Origin: Armatimonadota bacterium
GTDB lineage: Bacteria > Armatimonadota > UBA5829 > DTJY01
Length of the DNA: 64,000 nt
Assembly: GCA_023511795.1 (NCBI GenBank)
Contig: JAIMAU010000001.1
Span: 450,384 to 514,383 of the forward strand
Reading direction: 5' to 3'
The position numbers were made by a program, and so were the translations under genes. The notes beneath the pieces are model-generated. The model ran no database searches, had not been told where the DNA came from, and worked only from the letters and a program-made list of their open reading frames with translations. This document shows, piece after piece, positions 34,134 to 44,101 of the stretch. Every line of letters begins with the position of its first letter. The first letter of the stretch is position 1.

Positions 34134-36799
34134 GTAGTGAGCTGAGGACAAAATATCTTAAATTCTTTGAGGAACAAGGACACCTTATACACCCAAGTGA
34201 TTCTCTCGTGCCCGATGATCCCACCTTGCTATTCACCAGCGCTGGAATGGTTCAGTTCAAACCGTATTTTATTGGCGCACGCAAGCCTCCAAGAAGTCGC
34301 ATAACTACCGCTCAGAAATGTCTGCGAACTGGAGATTTGGAGGTAGTAGGAACAACACCATTCCACCATACTTTTTTTGAGATGATGGGCAACTTCTCCT
34401 TTGGCGACTATTTCAAAAAAGAGGCAATTACTTGGGCATGGGAGTTTCTTGCGAAAGTTCTTGGTTTCTCACCAAACGACCTTTGGGTTAGCGTTTATGA
34501 GAACGACGACGAGGCATATGAAATTTGGGAGAAAATAGTTGGTGTTCCGGCCGAGCGCATTGTTCGTCTAGGGGCTGGAAAGAACTACTGGCCTCCAAAT
34601 GCACCAACCGAGGGTCCAAATGGCCCGTGCGGGCCGTGTTCTGAGATATTCTTTGACTATGGTGCAGATGTCGGCTGCAAGCGACCAAATTGCGACCCTT
34701 CTTGCGATTGTGCGAGGTTTAGCGAGGTTTGGAATCTTGTTTTTATGCAATACAATCGCGAAGAAGATGGTACGCTAACGCCACTGCCCCAAAAAAACAT
34801 CGATACGGGTCTTGGACTCGAACGTGTGACAGCAATTCTCCAAGGCACGCCTACAAACTTCGAAACCGATTTGTTTTTCCCAATTATCAAAACCATAGAA
34901 GAGATAAGCGGGGCGAAGTACCAAGCAAAGGAATCAGATGCTGATATAGCCTTCCGCGTTATTGCCGACCATATCCGGGCGATGGTTTTTGCAATCGCGG
35001 ATGGTGTTCTTCCATCGAACGTAGGAAGAGGATATGTTTTGCGGCGAATTATCCGCCGGGCAGTACTAAAAGGCAGATTACTTGGCCTCCAGGAACCATT
35101 CCTAGACCGAATTGCACCTGTTGTGGTTAAGGTTATGAAAGACCCTTACCCAGAGCTGGTGGAACGTGAAGGGCATGTCTGCAGGACTATAAGAGCTGAT
35201 GAGGAAAAATTCCTGCGCACTTTGAACCAAGGGATGCAGAAGTTGGAGGAGGCAATAGAGGCTGTACTCAAGGGCAGTGGCGGTGAAGAGAAAGTGCTTC
35301 CGGGAATGGAGGCGTTTGTTCTCTACGATACTTACGGATTCCCTTTGGAGCTTACAGAAGAGATTGCCGCCGAACACGGACTGCGCGTAGATATCCAAGG
35401 CTTCAATGAGGCGATGGAAGAACAGCGGAGAAAGGCCAGAGAAGGAAGCGAAATTCCCTCCGAACTATTCGCAGTAAGCCTCATGACCCTTGCTGAAATA
35501 GAAAAAGAAGAGCCTGAGACTGAGTTTGTTGGCTATGATATGCTAATTTCAGAATCGAAAATAGTTGGCATTCTGAAAAATGGAGAACTTGTTGATTCTG
35601 CTTCCCAAAATGATGAAATTGAGCTTGTGTTGGACCGAACACCATTCTATGCCGAGTCTGGAGGACAAGTAGGCGATAAAGGCATTATTACAACAAGAGA
35701 AGGTGCAGAAGTTGCTGTAGAGCATACATACCGAGCCGGTTCGCTTATTGTACATTCTGGCAGAGTGACCTCTGGGAAATTGAGTCATGGAGAGAGAGTA
35801 ACGGCTGCGGTAGACAGTGTGCGGAGAATGGCGACAATGCGCAACCATACAGCAACTCACTTGCTCCATAAGGCGCTTAGAGTAGTGCTCGGCGAACATG
35901 TTGTCCAGTCTGGTTCGTCGGTTGATCCTGAACGACTGAGGTTCGACTTTACGCACCCATCGCCACTTTCGTCTGAGGAATTAGCGCGGGTAGAAAGTAT
36001 TGTAAATACCGAGATATTTAATGCCCTTCCTGTCGAAATTTACCAGACCACCCTCGAACAGGCGAAAGAGGATGGTGCGATGGCTCTATTTACCGAGAAA
36101 TATGGCGGCCAGGTAAGAGTGGTAAGGATCGGCGATGTAAGTTTAGAACTTTGTGGCGGGACTCATGTGTCAAACACTAGTCAAATTGGGATATTTAAAA
36201 TCGTCAGCGAAAGTAGCGTTGGTGCAGGTCTTCGAAGAATTGAGGCAATGACAGGACTTGCTGCGCTTGCATACCTAAATGAACGCGAGGCGCTTCTCAA
36301 CGATGCGGCGGAAATCTTGAGGACGGCTCCAACAGATGTTCCCGATGCTGTGCGCAGGCTTGTTGAGAATTTAAAAACTGCAGAAAAGCGAATCGGCGAT
36401 CTCCAGCGTCGAATTGTTTCGGGAGGCGCAGAAGAGCTTGCTTCGAGAGCCGTTGATGTGAACGGTGTAAAGCTCATTGCGGCGCGCGTTGAAGGCGATG
36501 CTGAGGCGTTGAGCACGTTGGCAGATGGCTTGGCGAATAAACTAAAATCTGCTGTTGTTGTGCTGGGTGCCCCGGCAGATGGGAAAGTAATTTTTGTCAG
36601 TAAAGTCACCGCCGACCTTGTGAAAAAAGGTTTCAATGCTGGAGATATAATACGTGAGGTGGCGAAAGTTGCAGGCGGAGGTGGCGGAGGACGTCCAGAT
36701 TTTGCGCAGGCTGGCGGGCGTGATGTCAGCAAACTTGACGAAGCGCTTGAGAAGGCTAGGGAGCTTGTGAAAAAGAAAGCAGAGGGTAGCACCCCATAA
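34127..36799 (+). CDS. alaS: Alanyl-tRNA synthetase
   Basis: 890 aa. I start at ATG 34127, the family N-terminus (MLSSELRTKYLKFFEEQGH), overlapping the kinase gene by 7 bp; the open frame extends upstream only into that gene. Class II core with TSAGMVQFKPYF, TAQKCLRTGDLE and HTFFEMMGNFSFGDYFK, the editing domain with metal ligands HTATHLLH (~574) and CGGTH (~676), and the C-terminal glycine-rich C-Ala domain (AGGGGGGRPDFAQAGG). Complete and typical. It heads a run of tightly spaced housekeeping genes. Confidence 0.97.
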   Translation: MLSSELRTKYLKFFEEQGHLIHPSDSLVPDDPTLLFTSAGMVQFKPYFIGARKPPRSRITTAQKCLRTGDLEVVGTTPFHHTFFEMMGNFSFGDYFKKEAITWAWEFLAKVLGFSPNDLWVSVYENDDEAYEIWEKIVGVPAERIVRLGAGKNYWPPNAPTEGPNGPCGPCSEIFFDYGADVGCKRPNCDPSCDCARFSEVWNLVFMQYNREEDGTLTPLPQKNIDTGLGLERVTAILQGTPTNFETDLFFPIIKTIEEISGAKYQAKESDADIAFRVIADHIRAMVFAIADGVLPSNVGRGYVLRRIIRRAVLKGRLLGLQEPFLDRIAPVVVKVMKDPYPELVEREGHVCRTIRADEEKFLRTLNQGMQKLEEAIEAVLKGSGGEEKVLPGMEAFVLYDTYGFPLELTEEIAAEHGLRVDIQGFNEAMEEQRRKAREGSEIPSELFAVSLMTLAEIEKEEPETEFVGYDMLISESKIVGILKNGELVDSASQNDEIELVLDRTPFYAESGGQVGDKGIITTREGAEVAVEHTYRAGSLIVHSGRVTSGKLSHGERVTAAVDSVRRMATMRNHTATHLLHKALRVVLGEHVVQSGSSVDPERLRFDFTHPSPLSSEELARVESIVNTEIFNALPVEIYQTTLEQAKEDGAMALFTEKYGGQVRVVRIGDVSLELCGGTHVSNTSQIGIFKIVSESSVGAGLRRIEAMTGLAALAYLNEREALLNDAAEILRTAPTDVPDAVRRLVENLKTAEKRIGDLQRRIVSGGAEELASRAVDVNGVKLIAARVEGDAEALSTLADGLANKLKSAVVVLGAPADGKVIFVSKVTADLVKKGFNAGDIIREVAKVAGGGGGGRPDFAQAGGRDVSKLDEALEKARELVKKKAEGSTP

Positions 36800-36841
36800 C
36801 TTCTGAGCAAATTTTTGTTTTTTGTGCTTGCAATTAAAGAC

Positions 36842-37282
36842 ATGCGGTATATGGGTCTAGATGTGGGTGATAAAACAATCGGCGTTGCCTTAAGCGATGA
36901 GCTTGGAATGGTGGCAACGCCATTAACTGTAATACGGCGAAGCACAAGCGTTAAGAAAGACATTGCTGAGATTAAAAAGCTGGCTGAAGCTTATCAAGTC
37001 GGCATTATCGTCGTTGGATTGCCCCTAATGTTGTCAGGGACGGTTGGAGCCCAGGCAGAAAAGGCTAAGGAGTTTGTCGAAGCACTCAAGCCACATGTCA
37101 AAGTTCCAGTCAAGCTTTGGGACGAACGGCTGACTACTGTTGAAGTGGAACGGATACTTATCGAAGCAGACCAGTCGCGTGAAAGTCGCAAGGCGGTTGT
37201 CGACAAACTAGCGGCGGCGGTGATGCTTCAATCCTATCTCGATCGTAAAAGGCGCGAGGTCCGTAATAGTGAGCAATCTTAG
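36842..37282 (+). CDS. ruvX: RuvX/YqgF Holliday-junction-resolvase-like protein
   Basis: 146 aa from ATG 36842; the frame is open to 36815. YqgF fold: [19 protein letters not shown], then [12 protein letters not shown] and [14 protein letters not shown]. This essential family is linked to rRNA 5' end processing (pre-16S nuclease) and has RNase H-like catalytic Asp (DVGDKT) and Asp/Glu sites. It lies directly downstream of alaS, an arrangement common in many bacteria, and its last 14 bp overlap the GTG of mltG. Confidence 0.93.
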   Translation: MRYMGLDVGDKTIGVALSDELGMVATPLTVIRRSTSVKKDIAEIKKLAEAYQVGIIVVGLPLMLSGTVGAQAEKAKEFVEALKPHVKVPVKLWDERLTTVEVERILIEADQSRESRKAVVDKLAAAVMLQSYLDRKRREVRNSEQS

Positions 37283-38279
37283 ACGTGTTAGCCTTTTGGC
37301 AGTATTCCTTCTAGCAATCGTGGCGTTAGGGGTTTTGCTTTGGCTTAGTTGGGGGGTATGGACGCCAGCAGGTCGCGACCGCAAAGTAATGGTTTTGATA
37401 CCCAATGGTTACTCTACCAAAAAAATTGCACGTTTGCTAGCAAAATCGGGTGTTATCCGCAGCTCATCTGGTTTTATTCTGCTTGCACTGTGGCAGCATA
37501 AAAGCGAAAGCCTCAAACCCGGTGCATACGAGCTAAGCCCTGCCATGACCCCCAGCAAAATTCTCAGGAAAATTGCCGCGGGCGATGTTAGCGCAAAGTG
37601 GGTTACGTTTCCAGAAGGGTTCACTACTTCGCAGATTGCCGAGCGTCTTCACGCAGAAGGCTTGGTAAATATGGATAGATTCTATAGCTTAGCACGAACC
37701 AGGGGGTCAGATTTTACTACAAGCTTCCCACATCCAGGAGATGACTTAGAGGGCTACTTATTCCCAGATACTTATCTGATTTCCATTGGCAGCTCAGAGG
37801 AATCTATAATTCAAGAGATGCTTGATAATTTCGGAAAAAGAATAGCGGATCTGATGCCTGAAATTGCTACAAGCGGCATGAGCCTTCATGAGATTGTTAT
37901 CTTGGCTTCGCTCATTGAGCGTGAGGCACGCATTTCAAAAGATAGGCCGCTAATATCTGCAGTTCTTCGAAACAGACTTTCGAAAGGGATGCATTTGGAA
38001 TGCGACGCAACCATTCTCTACGCCCTTGGGAGGCACAAGAGCCGCCTTTTTTATAGAGACCTGGGAATAGATTCCCCTTATAATACTTATAGGTATCCAG
38101 GACTCCCGCCTGGTCCGATTGCAAACCCTGGCCTTGCTTCTATCAAAGCAGCACTTCATCCTGCAAATGTGGATTATCTTTATTATGTAGCCAAACGAGA
38201 TGGCTCGCACATCTTCAGCCGAACTTTAGACGAACACAACCGTGCAAAACAAATTGCGCGTGGAGGGACTGGTAGGTGA
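37269..38279 (+). CDS. mltG: Endolytic murein transglycosylase MltG
   Basis: 336 aa, GTG start. An N-terminal membrane anchor ([21 protein letters not shown]) is followed by the YceG/MltG domain. The LysM-like [18 protein letters not shown] part leads, [16 protein letters not shown] follows, and the catalytic Glu lies in [13 protein letters not shown]. The family motif [18 protein letters not shown] is intact. MltG cuts nascent glycan strands and sets their length. It overlaps ruvX by 14 bp and yqeG by 4 bp (GTGA). Confidence 0.96.
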   Translation: MSNLRRVSLLAVFLLAIVALGVLLWLSWGVWTPAGRDRKVMVLIPNGYSTKKIARLLAKSGVIRSSSGFILLALWQHKSESLKPGAYELSPAMTPSKILRKIAAGDVSAKWVTFPEGFTTSQIAERLHAEGLVNMDRFYSLARTRGSDFTTSFPHPGDDLEGYLFPDTYLISIGSSEESIIQEMLDNFGKRIADLMPEIATSGMSLHEIVILASLIEREARISKDRPLISAVLRNRLSKGMHLECDATILYALGRHKSRLFYRDLGIDSPYNTYRYPGLPPGPIANPGLASIKAALHPANVDYLYYVAKRDGSHIFSRTLDEHNRAKQIARGGTGR

Positions 38280-38818
38280 ATAAGCTCCTTAAGCTTTTTT
38301 GCCCTGATGAATATTTATCTTCAGTGAGCCAGATAGACTTACAAGCATTACGAAATCGCGGTTTTTCAGCAATACTTGTTGATTTAGATAATACATTGGT
38401 GCCCTGGAGAAAAAGCGAAGTTCCCAAAGAAACTCACAACTGGCTTCAGAAGGCAAAAGAATATGGATTCAAGGTTTGCATAGTCTCGAATACACGTTTT
38501 CCCAATCGGCTTAAGCGCCTTGCGAAAGAAATGAATTTGCCATATGTGAATAAGGTATTAAAGCCTCGGCGCGGAGGTTTTAGAGAGGCACTAAGACTTC
38601 TTGATGTAGAGCCTGAACATGCAGTTGTAGTAGGTGACCAGGTTTTTACCGATATTTTGGGTGGTGAAAGGCTAGGACTGTATACCATTCTAGTAAGGCC
38701 CCTTTCTAAACATGAATTCATAGCAACAATAATCAGCAGGTTTTTCGAGAGAATGCTTTTAAGGTTTTTTGAAAGGCGCGGAATGCTTGCCATCAAAGAT
38801 GGTGTAAAGCCTTTGTAG
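38276..38818 (+). CDS. YqeG-family HAD-IIIA phosphatase
   Basis: 180 aa; GTG start in a GTGA overlap with the mltG stop. The HAD nucleophile motif DLDNTLVPW (a YqeG-specific DLDNTL) is present, with SNTRFPNRLKRLAKE (motif II region) and VGDQVFTDILGGERLG (motif IV). Members dephosphorylate small phosphoesters (phosphatidylglycerolphosphate in some lineages). The C-terminal SRFFERMLLRFFERR is basic and may touch the membrane. Position between mltG and aroE is seen in Firmicutes and Armatimonadota. Confidence 0.92.
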   Translation: MNKLLKLFCPDEYLSSVSQIDLQALRNRGFSAILVDLDNTLVPWRKSEVPKETHNWLQKAKEYGFKVCIVSNTRFPNRLKRLAKEMNLPYVNKVLKPRRGGFREALRLLDVEPEHAVVVGDQVFTDILGGERLGLYTILVRPLSKHEFIATIISRFFERMLLRFFERRGMLAIKDGVKPL

Positions 38819-38828
38819 ATGGGAACAT

Positions 38829-39737
38829 TTGAGTAATCTGAAGCGTCAGAAAAAGGAAGATGGAAAATTGAAAGGACTGTTGAGCGGCGAGACAAAAGTT
38901 GTTGGCGTTTTCGGATATCCCGTGCGTCACAGCTTGTCTCCTGCAATGCATAATGCTGCTTTCAAAGAGCTTGGGCTAGACTTTGTCTACGTTCCGTTTA
39001 ACGTGCACCCTGACAATTTGGAAGCCGCGGTTCGAGGCATCCGCGCGTTACAGATAGTCGGCGTGAATGTGACAATCCCACACAAGGAATCAGTAATTCG
39101 ATTCCTTGACTGGGTCAGTCCTGAAGCCCAGCAGATATCTTCTGTAAATACGGTGCATAACTCTGAGGGATTACTTAGAGGCTACAGCACAGATGGGCAA
39201 GGTTTTATCGAATCGCTGGGTCAAATGGCTGCGGAGGTGGTTGGCAAGAAGGTTGTCGTGTTAGGCGCTGGTGGTTCAGCTAGGGCAATAGTTAATGCCT
39301 TGGCTGTTCGAGGTTGCCAAGTGACTGTTGCAAATCGCACGCTTAGTCGAGCAATTGAGATGGTCGAGGCGCTTAAGGCAAAATTGGGTGAGCATCCAAT
39401 TCACACAGTGCAAATAGAAAGCGAGGAAGCACGGCAGGCAGTGGAAGAAGCGAACTTTCTGGTCAACTGCACTTCTGTCGGGATGTTTCCGCATACCGAT
39501 GAGCAGCCGGTTCCTTCGGAATGGTTACACGAAGGGCTGTTGGTATACGATTTGATATACAACCCAATGGAAACGAAATTGCTGCAAGCGGCACGCAAGG
39601 TTGGATGTAAGGTAATGAATGGTATTAAAATGCTAGTTTATCAAGGAGCGATTTCATTTCGGATATGGACTGATTTGGAGCCGCCAATTAAGGCCATGGA
39701 GGAGGCAGTGGTGGCAGGATTGAAGAGAATGAAGTAA
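38829..39737 (+). CDS. aroE: Shikimate dehydrogenase
   Basis: 302 aa. NADPH-dependent reduction of 3-dehydroshikimate in aromatic amino acid synthesis. Family motifs: VFGYPVRHSLSPAMHNAAF, NVTIPHKES (catalytic Lys), STDGQGF, the nucleotide loop VLGAGGSARAI, and ANRT. The start is uncertain: TTG 38829, after GGGAAC, gives a ~23-residue extension, while TTG 38868 starts nearer to the usual N-terminus. No terminator is visible before the pilus promoter. Confidence 0.95.
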   Translation: MSNLKRQKKEDGKLKGLLSGETKVVGVFGYPVRHSLSPAMHNAAFKELGLDFVYVPFNVHPDNLEAAVRGIRALQIVGVNVTIPHKESVIRFLDWVSPEAQQISSVNTVHNSEGLLRGYSTDGQGFIESLGQMAAEVVGKKVVVLGAGGSARAIVNALAVRGCQVTVANRTLSRAIEMVEALKAKLGEHPIHTVQIESEEARQAVEEANFLVNCTSVGMFPHTDEQPVPSEWLHEGLLVYDLIYNPMETKLLQAARKVGCKVMNGIKMLVYQGAISFRIWTDLEPPIKAMEEAVVAGLKRMK

Positions 39738-39754
39738 ATCTTCGGAGCGGCCGA

Positions 39755-39783
39755 TTGTATATAGTAAGACAGGATGGTATAAT
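39755..39783 (+). promoter_or_regulatory. Promoter of the pil operon
   Basis: TTGTAT (39755-39760), 17-bp spacer, perfect TATAAT (39778-39783), about 50 bp before pilB. The -35 is weak (three of six). Confidence 0.6.
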
Positions 39784-39835
39784 ACTTTGAATAGGATGTC
39801 TGAATGCACGAGCATGGGGTGGAGGTCCTAAAGCA

Positions 39836-41593
39836 ATGGTAACGATGAGAAAAGATATAGGCGATCTCCTTCTGGAGGCGCAGGTAATAACACCTGAGCA
39901 GCTTGCCCAGGCAAGAGAAGCTCAGAAGGCTGCACCTGGGGATATTGGCCAGATAATCATGGATCTTGGGTTTGCAAATGAAAAACAGGTGCTACAGGCT
40001 CGTGCACGCCAGCTAAACATACCGTTTGTAGACCTTACCACCCAGAAGATTGACCCTGCTGCTATAAACGTGGTGCCTGAGAATATAGTCAGGCGGCACA
40101 AGGTAATGCCAGTCATGAAGAATGGCAATCGCTTGACGGTAGCAATGGCGGATACAAACAACATAATGGCGCTTGACGACTTAAGGTCAGTCACGCGATT
40201 GCAGATTCAACCGGCGCTTGCTACTGCTCAAGCGATTGAGGAAGCTATCGAACGCAATTACCGTGGTGGAAGCAGTGACGCCGCAAGTGCTACTCCAGCT
40301 GCAACCACAGGTGCTCCACTTGGCGGCGGGATAGCAAGCATTCAAGATGCGATAGACTCATATAGGTCTCGCGAGGTTGCCGAAGAAGAAGACCCCGATG
40401 CAGTTGCAAGGGTTGCCGAGGAAGCCCCAATAATCCGGGCAGCCAACACGATCATACAACAGGCCATCCAGCAGGAAGCAAGTGATATCCATGTCGAGCC
40501 CGACAGGCGCCATGTGCGTGTGAGATATCGCTTGGATGGCGTTCTGCATGAAGAGATGACGCTCCCAAAATATATTCAAGCACCCTTGATTTCAAGATTT
40601 AAAATTATGGCGGAAATGAATATCGCTGAACGAAGGGTGCCTCAAGATGGACGTATTGCCGTTCGGGCAAATGGAAAAGATTATGACCTTCGTGTGAGCT
40701 GTTTGCCGACTATATATGGTGAGAAAATCGTCTGCCGAATTCTCGATAAGAGTAGCGTATTGATTGGTTTGAACAAGCTAGGTTTCTCGCCAGAGTCACT
40801 TGCAAGGCTTGAAGAATTAATAGTGCAACCTAACGGAATGGTTCTCTCTACGGGTCCAACTGGTAGCGGCAAAACTACAACCCAATATTCTGTCCTTCAT
40901 AAGATTAACTCAGTAGCAAAGAACATAATCACAATTGAAGACCCTGTAGAGTATCAGCTTCCAGGAATATCACAGGTGCAAGTCAACGTCAAAGCAGGCT
41001 TGACCTTTGCAACCGCTCTAAGATCTTTCCTCCGGCAAGACCCCGATATAATTATGGTAGGTGAAATGCGAGACCTTGAAACAGCAGAAATAGCGGTTGA
41101 AGCAGCTCTTACAGGTCACCTGGTTCTTTCCACATTGCATACCAACAATGCCCCATCAGCTGTTATCCGAATGGTGGATATGGGGGTTGAGCCATACCTG
41201 ATATCCGCAACTGTAATTGGTGTTCTGGCGCAAAGGCTTGCTAGAAAAGTCTGCCAGAACTGCAAAGAACCCTACCAAGTGCGTGCGAGCGAGCTTCGAG
41301 TGCTGGGTTATCCGGTAGAGGATAGAAATGAGATGATCACACTCTACCGTGGTCGCGGCTGTGAGGTGTGCAGGCATACCGGTTTCAAAGGAAGAATTGG
41401 AATCTTCGAACTTATGTGTGTAAATGACGAGATTGCTGAGCTTATCGTACGCAGAGCACCTCTTGCCGACATTCGCGAAGCGGCAAAAGCAAATGGAATG
41501 AAAGAACTCCGGGAGGATGGATTAGATAAAGTCCTTCAGGGGATTACCACTCCCGAAGAGGTCAAGGCTGTAGTCTTCACCGCAGGTCATTAA
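39836..41593 (+). CDS. pilB: Type IV pilus extension ATPase PilB
   Basis: 585 aa; GGAGG nine bases before the ATG. Hexameric motor that drives pilus assembly at the inner membrane. N-terminal GspE/MshEN domain (QARARQLNIPFVDLTTQ, ENIVRRHKVMPVM), ATPase core with Walker A GPTGSGKTTT (~340), Asp box EDPVEYQLPGISQVQ, Walker B IIMVGEMRD and His box GHLVLSTLHT. A C-terminal zinc CxxC pair (CQNCKEP, CEVCRHT) is typical of PilB/GspE. First gene of the pil operon. Confidence 0.97.
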   Translation: MVTMRKDIGDLLLEAQVITPEQLAQAREAQKAAPGDIGQIIMDLGFANEKQVLQARARQLNIPFVDLTTQKIDPAAINVVPENIVRRHKVMPVMKNGNRLTVAMADTNNIMALDDLRSVTRLQIQPALATAQAIEEAIERNYRGGSSDAASATPAATTGAPLGGGIASIQDAIDSYRSREVAEEEDPDAVARVAEEAPIIRAANTIIQQAIQQEASDIHVEPDRRHVRVRYRLDGVLHEEMTLPKYIQAPLISRFKIMAEMNIAERRVPQDGRIAVRANGKDYDLRVSCLPTIYGEKIVCRILDKSSVLIGLNKLGFSPESLARLEELIVQPNGMVLSTGPTGSGKTTTQYSVLHKINSVAKNIITIEDPVEYQLPGISQVQVNVKAGLTFATALRSFLRQDPDIIMVGEMRDLETAEIAVEAALTGHLVLSTLHTNNAPSAVIRMVDMGVEPYLISATVIGVLAQRLARKVCQNCKEPYQVRASELRVLGYPVEDRNEMITLYRGRGCEVCRHTGFKGRIGIFELMCVNDEIAELIVRRAPLADIREAAKANGMKELREDGLDKVLQGITTPEEVKAVVFTAGH

Positions 41594-41644
41594 AGCTTGA
41601 ATTCCTTTCCTAATAAATAGGGAAGCAGAAGTGAGGGGGACATA

Positions 41645-42814
41645 TTGGTACAGGATGCCATGATAACTGCCCAAATGCAACAACGTCCGATTGGTAAAGT
41701 ACGTCCAATCGAGGAAGTTCATATAGATGACCTTCTTAGATTGGTGGTGGAGCGTGGAGCTTCTGACCTCCACCTAGCAGTAGGGGTGCCACCAATTCTT
41801 CGAATCGATGGCCAGCTTATGCCAACTAATTACGAGAAGCTAACACCAACGGACAGTCAGAGGCTAGTGTATGATATTCTAACTGACGAGCAAATTCAGC
41901 GGTTCGAAGCCGACCTCCAGCTTGATTTTTCATATTCTTTGGCTAAAGTTTCGCGCTTCAGAGTTAACATCTTTCGCGACAAAGGTACAGTAGCAGCCGC
42001 TTTCCGGGTAATCCCCACACGAATTCCTACTATTCGCGAGTTGGGTCTTCCAGTAATACTTGAAGAACTTTCAAGAAAGCCTCGCGGATTGATTCTCGTG
42101 ACAGGACCGACTGGTTCAGGAAAGTCTACAACCCTGGCGGCGATGGTCAACCAGATAAACTCCGAGAGAAGTGCGCATATCATTACCATTGAAGATCCCA
42201 TTGAGTATTTGCATCAACATAAAATGAGTATCATTAATCAGCGTGAGCTAGGCCTTGATGTCAAGTCGTTCTCAGGCGCACTTCGAGCTGCTCTTCGCGA
42301 AGACCCAGATGTAATCCTCGTTGGCGAAATGCGAGATTTGGACACGATATCAACTGCGATAACATGCGCTGAAACAGGACACCTAGTGCTTGCCACACTA
42401 CATACAATCAATGCGCCGCAAACAGTTGACCGCGTGGTAGACGTTTTTCCGCCTGAGCAACAAGAGCAAATCCGGTTTATGCTTTCAAATAACTTGGAAG
42501 CTGTTCTATGTCAACAGCTATTGCCCAGAGCAGGAATGCCGGGCCGCGTTTGTGCAATGGAGGTAATGATAGCTTCACCGGCTATAAGAAACCTCATTAG
42601 AGAAAATAAGGCACACCAGATAACTTCGGTTATACAAACGAGTGCTAATCTTGGGATGCAGACAATGGACCAATCGCTAAGAGACTTATATCAACGCGGC
42701 CAAATAACGTATGACGAAGCTCTATCACGAGCGATGAACCCTGATGAATTCAAAACAATGGTAGCCACAGCCGGACGTGGCGCCCCCATGCCTGGGAACG
42801 CTAATGGAAGATAG
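41645..42814 (+). CDS. pilT: Type IV pilus retraction ATPase PilT
   Basis: 389 aa, TTG start with GAGGGGG upstream (an ATG follows at 41660). Depolymerises the pilus for twitching. Characteristic PilT residues: AIR-type DLHLAVGVPPILRIDGQL, Walker A GPTGSGKSTT (~154), EDPIEYLHQHK, Walker B VILVGEMRD, HLVLATLHT, and the AIRNLIRE motif in place of the PilB zinc motif. Its presence beside pilB means the pilus can retract, so motility or DNA uptake is plausible. Confidence 0.97.
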   Translation: MVQDAMITAQMQQRPIGKVRPIEEVHIDDLLRLVVERGASDLHLAVGVPPILRIDGQLMPTNYEKLTPTDSQRLVYDILTDEQIQRFEADLQLDFSYSLAKVSRFRVNIFRDKGTVAAAFRVIPTRIPTIRELGLPVILEELSRKPRGLILVTGPTGSGKSTTLAAMVNQINSERSAHIITIEDPIEYLHQHKMSIINQRELGLDVKSFSGALRAALREDPDVILVGEMRDLDTISTAITCAETGHLVLATLHTINAPQTVDRVVDVFPPEQQEQIRFMLSNNLEAVLCQQLLPRAGMPGRVCAMEVMIASPAIRNLIRENKAHQITSVIQTSANLGMQTMDQSLRDLYQRGQITYDEALSRAMNPDEFKTMVATAGRGAPMPGNANGR

Positions 42815-42849
42815 GAAATATCGGGCACCGCTGATTTAGGAGTGAAAAG

Positions 42850-44076
42850 ATGGCAACCTTCGCATACACAATCAGAGACGCAACAGGCACAATACGACAA
42901 GGGATATCGGAAGGTGAAAGCGAGGCAGCGGTAGCACGGTCGCTTCAAGAGCGCGGCTATACCGTTATGAAGGTCCAACGGACAAAAGCTTCCAAACCTA
43001 AATCCGCTGGGATGGGATTTGGGCGCGTGAAGCTTACCGACCTTGCTATCTTTTGCCGTCAATTTTCAACAATGATTGATGCAGGTGTTTCACTCGTAAG
43101 GTGTCTTTCAGTTCTCGCGGAACAAACGCAAAGTCCTAAATTGCGGCGAATCATTGCTGATATTGAAGCCCAGGTTCAGGGTGGAGAAACGCTTTCAAAA
43201 GCAATGTCCAAATATCCTAATGTTTTCAGCAATCTATTCATCGGTTTGGTTCGAGCTGGCGAAGTTGGCGGTGCGCTTGAAGAAAGCCTTCAGAGGTTAT
43301 CTACCTTCTTAGAAAAAGATTTGGAACTCCGCCGCAAAGTTAAATCCGCAATGACATATCCGACAATTGTCGTGGTTGTTGCACTTATAATTGTCATTGG
43401 CTTGGTCACGTTTGTGCTTCCGAAGTTTATGGATCTGTTTAAAGACCTCGGCGTTAAAGAAATGCCAATCACGACGCTAATGCTTATGAATTTCAGCCAT
43501 TTTCTGACAACAAAATGGTATATTATGCTGGGTTGCCTTCTCGCTTTTTTCGCGGCCTTTCGCCTTTTTGTCAAAACCAGAGTTGGACGTCGAATTTACG
43601 ACCGAATAAAGCTTAAGGCGCCGGTATTCGGAAAGCTAAATCACAAAATATGCCTCTCGCGATTTTCCCGCACACTAGCAACGCTTCTGATAAGCGGCGT
43701 GCCGATACTTCAGGCTATGGAAACCGTCGCAGGAACAGTGGCAAATGAAATCATCGGCGATGCGATTCTAGAGGCGAGATCGAGAATTCGCGAAGGCGAT
43801 AGGATTGGCGAACCTCTTCAAAAAAGCAAAATGTTCCCGCCTATGGTAGTCCAAATGATAAGCATCGGCGAGGAGTCCGGTGCGCTGGACCAAATGCTTG
43901 GAAAGATCGCGGACTTCTATGAAAATGAAGTGGATGCCGCGCTCCAAAGCCTTACGGCTTCCATCGAACCTGTAATGATTGTATTTTTAGGTGGTGCTGT
44001 AGGTTTCATAGTCATCTCAATGTTTATGCCGCTTATCACAGTTATTGGCAATCTTTCCCAAGGTGGCGGCGAGTAG
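42850..44076 (+). CDS. pilC: Type IV pilus inner-membrane platform protein PilC
   Basis: 408 aa; RBS TAGGAG. Two GspF domains with the family motifs FCRQFSTMIDAGVSLVRC and LSRFSRTLATLLISGVPI, and C-terminal membrane helices (IVFLGGAVGFIVISMFMPL). PilC links the PilB/PilT motors to the growing pilus. Directly after pilT, 35 bp apart. Confidence 0.96.
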   Translation: MATFAYTIRDATGTIRQGISEGESEAAVARSLQERGYTVMKVQRTKASKPKSAGMGFGRVKLTDLAIFCRQFSTMIDAGVSLVRCLSVLAEQTQSPKLRRIIADIEAQVQGGETLSKAMSKYPNVFSNLFIGLVRAGEVGGALEESLQRLSTFLEKDLELRRKVKSAMTYPTIVVVVALIIVIGLVTFVLPKFMDLFKDLGVKEMPITTLMLMNFSHFLTTKWYIMLGCLLAFFAAFRLFVKTRVGRRIYDRIKLKAPVFGKLNHKICLSRFSRTLATLLISGVPILQAMETVAGTVANEIIGDAILEARSRIREGDRIGEPLQKSKMFPPMVVQMISIGEESGALDQMLGKIADFYENEVDAALQSLTASIEPVMIVFLGGAVGFIVISMFMPLITVIGNLSQGGGE

Positions 44077-44101
44077 AGCTTAGGAGAAAAGCATATTAGC
44101 A

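Noticed and set aside
36181..36963. 260-aa minus-strand frame across the end of alaS
   Set aside because: Low-complexity Ser/Ala-rich; it is the antisense shadow of the alaS C-terminal domain, which is clearly real.
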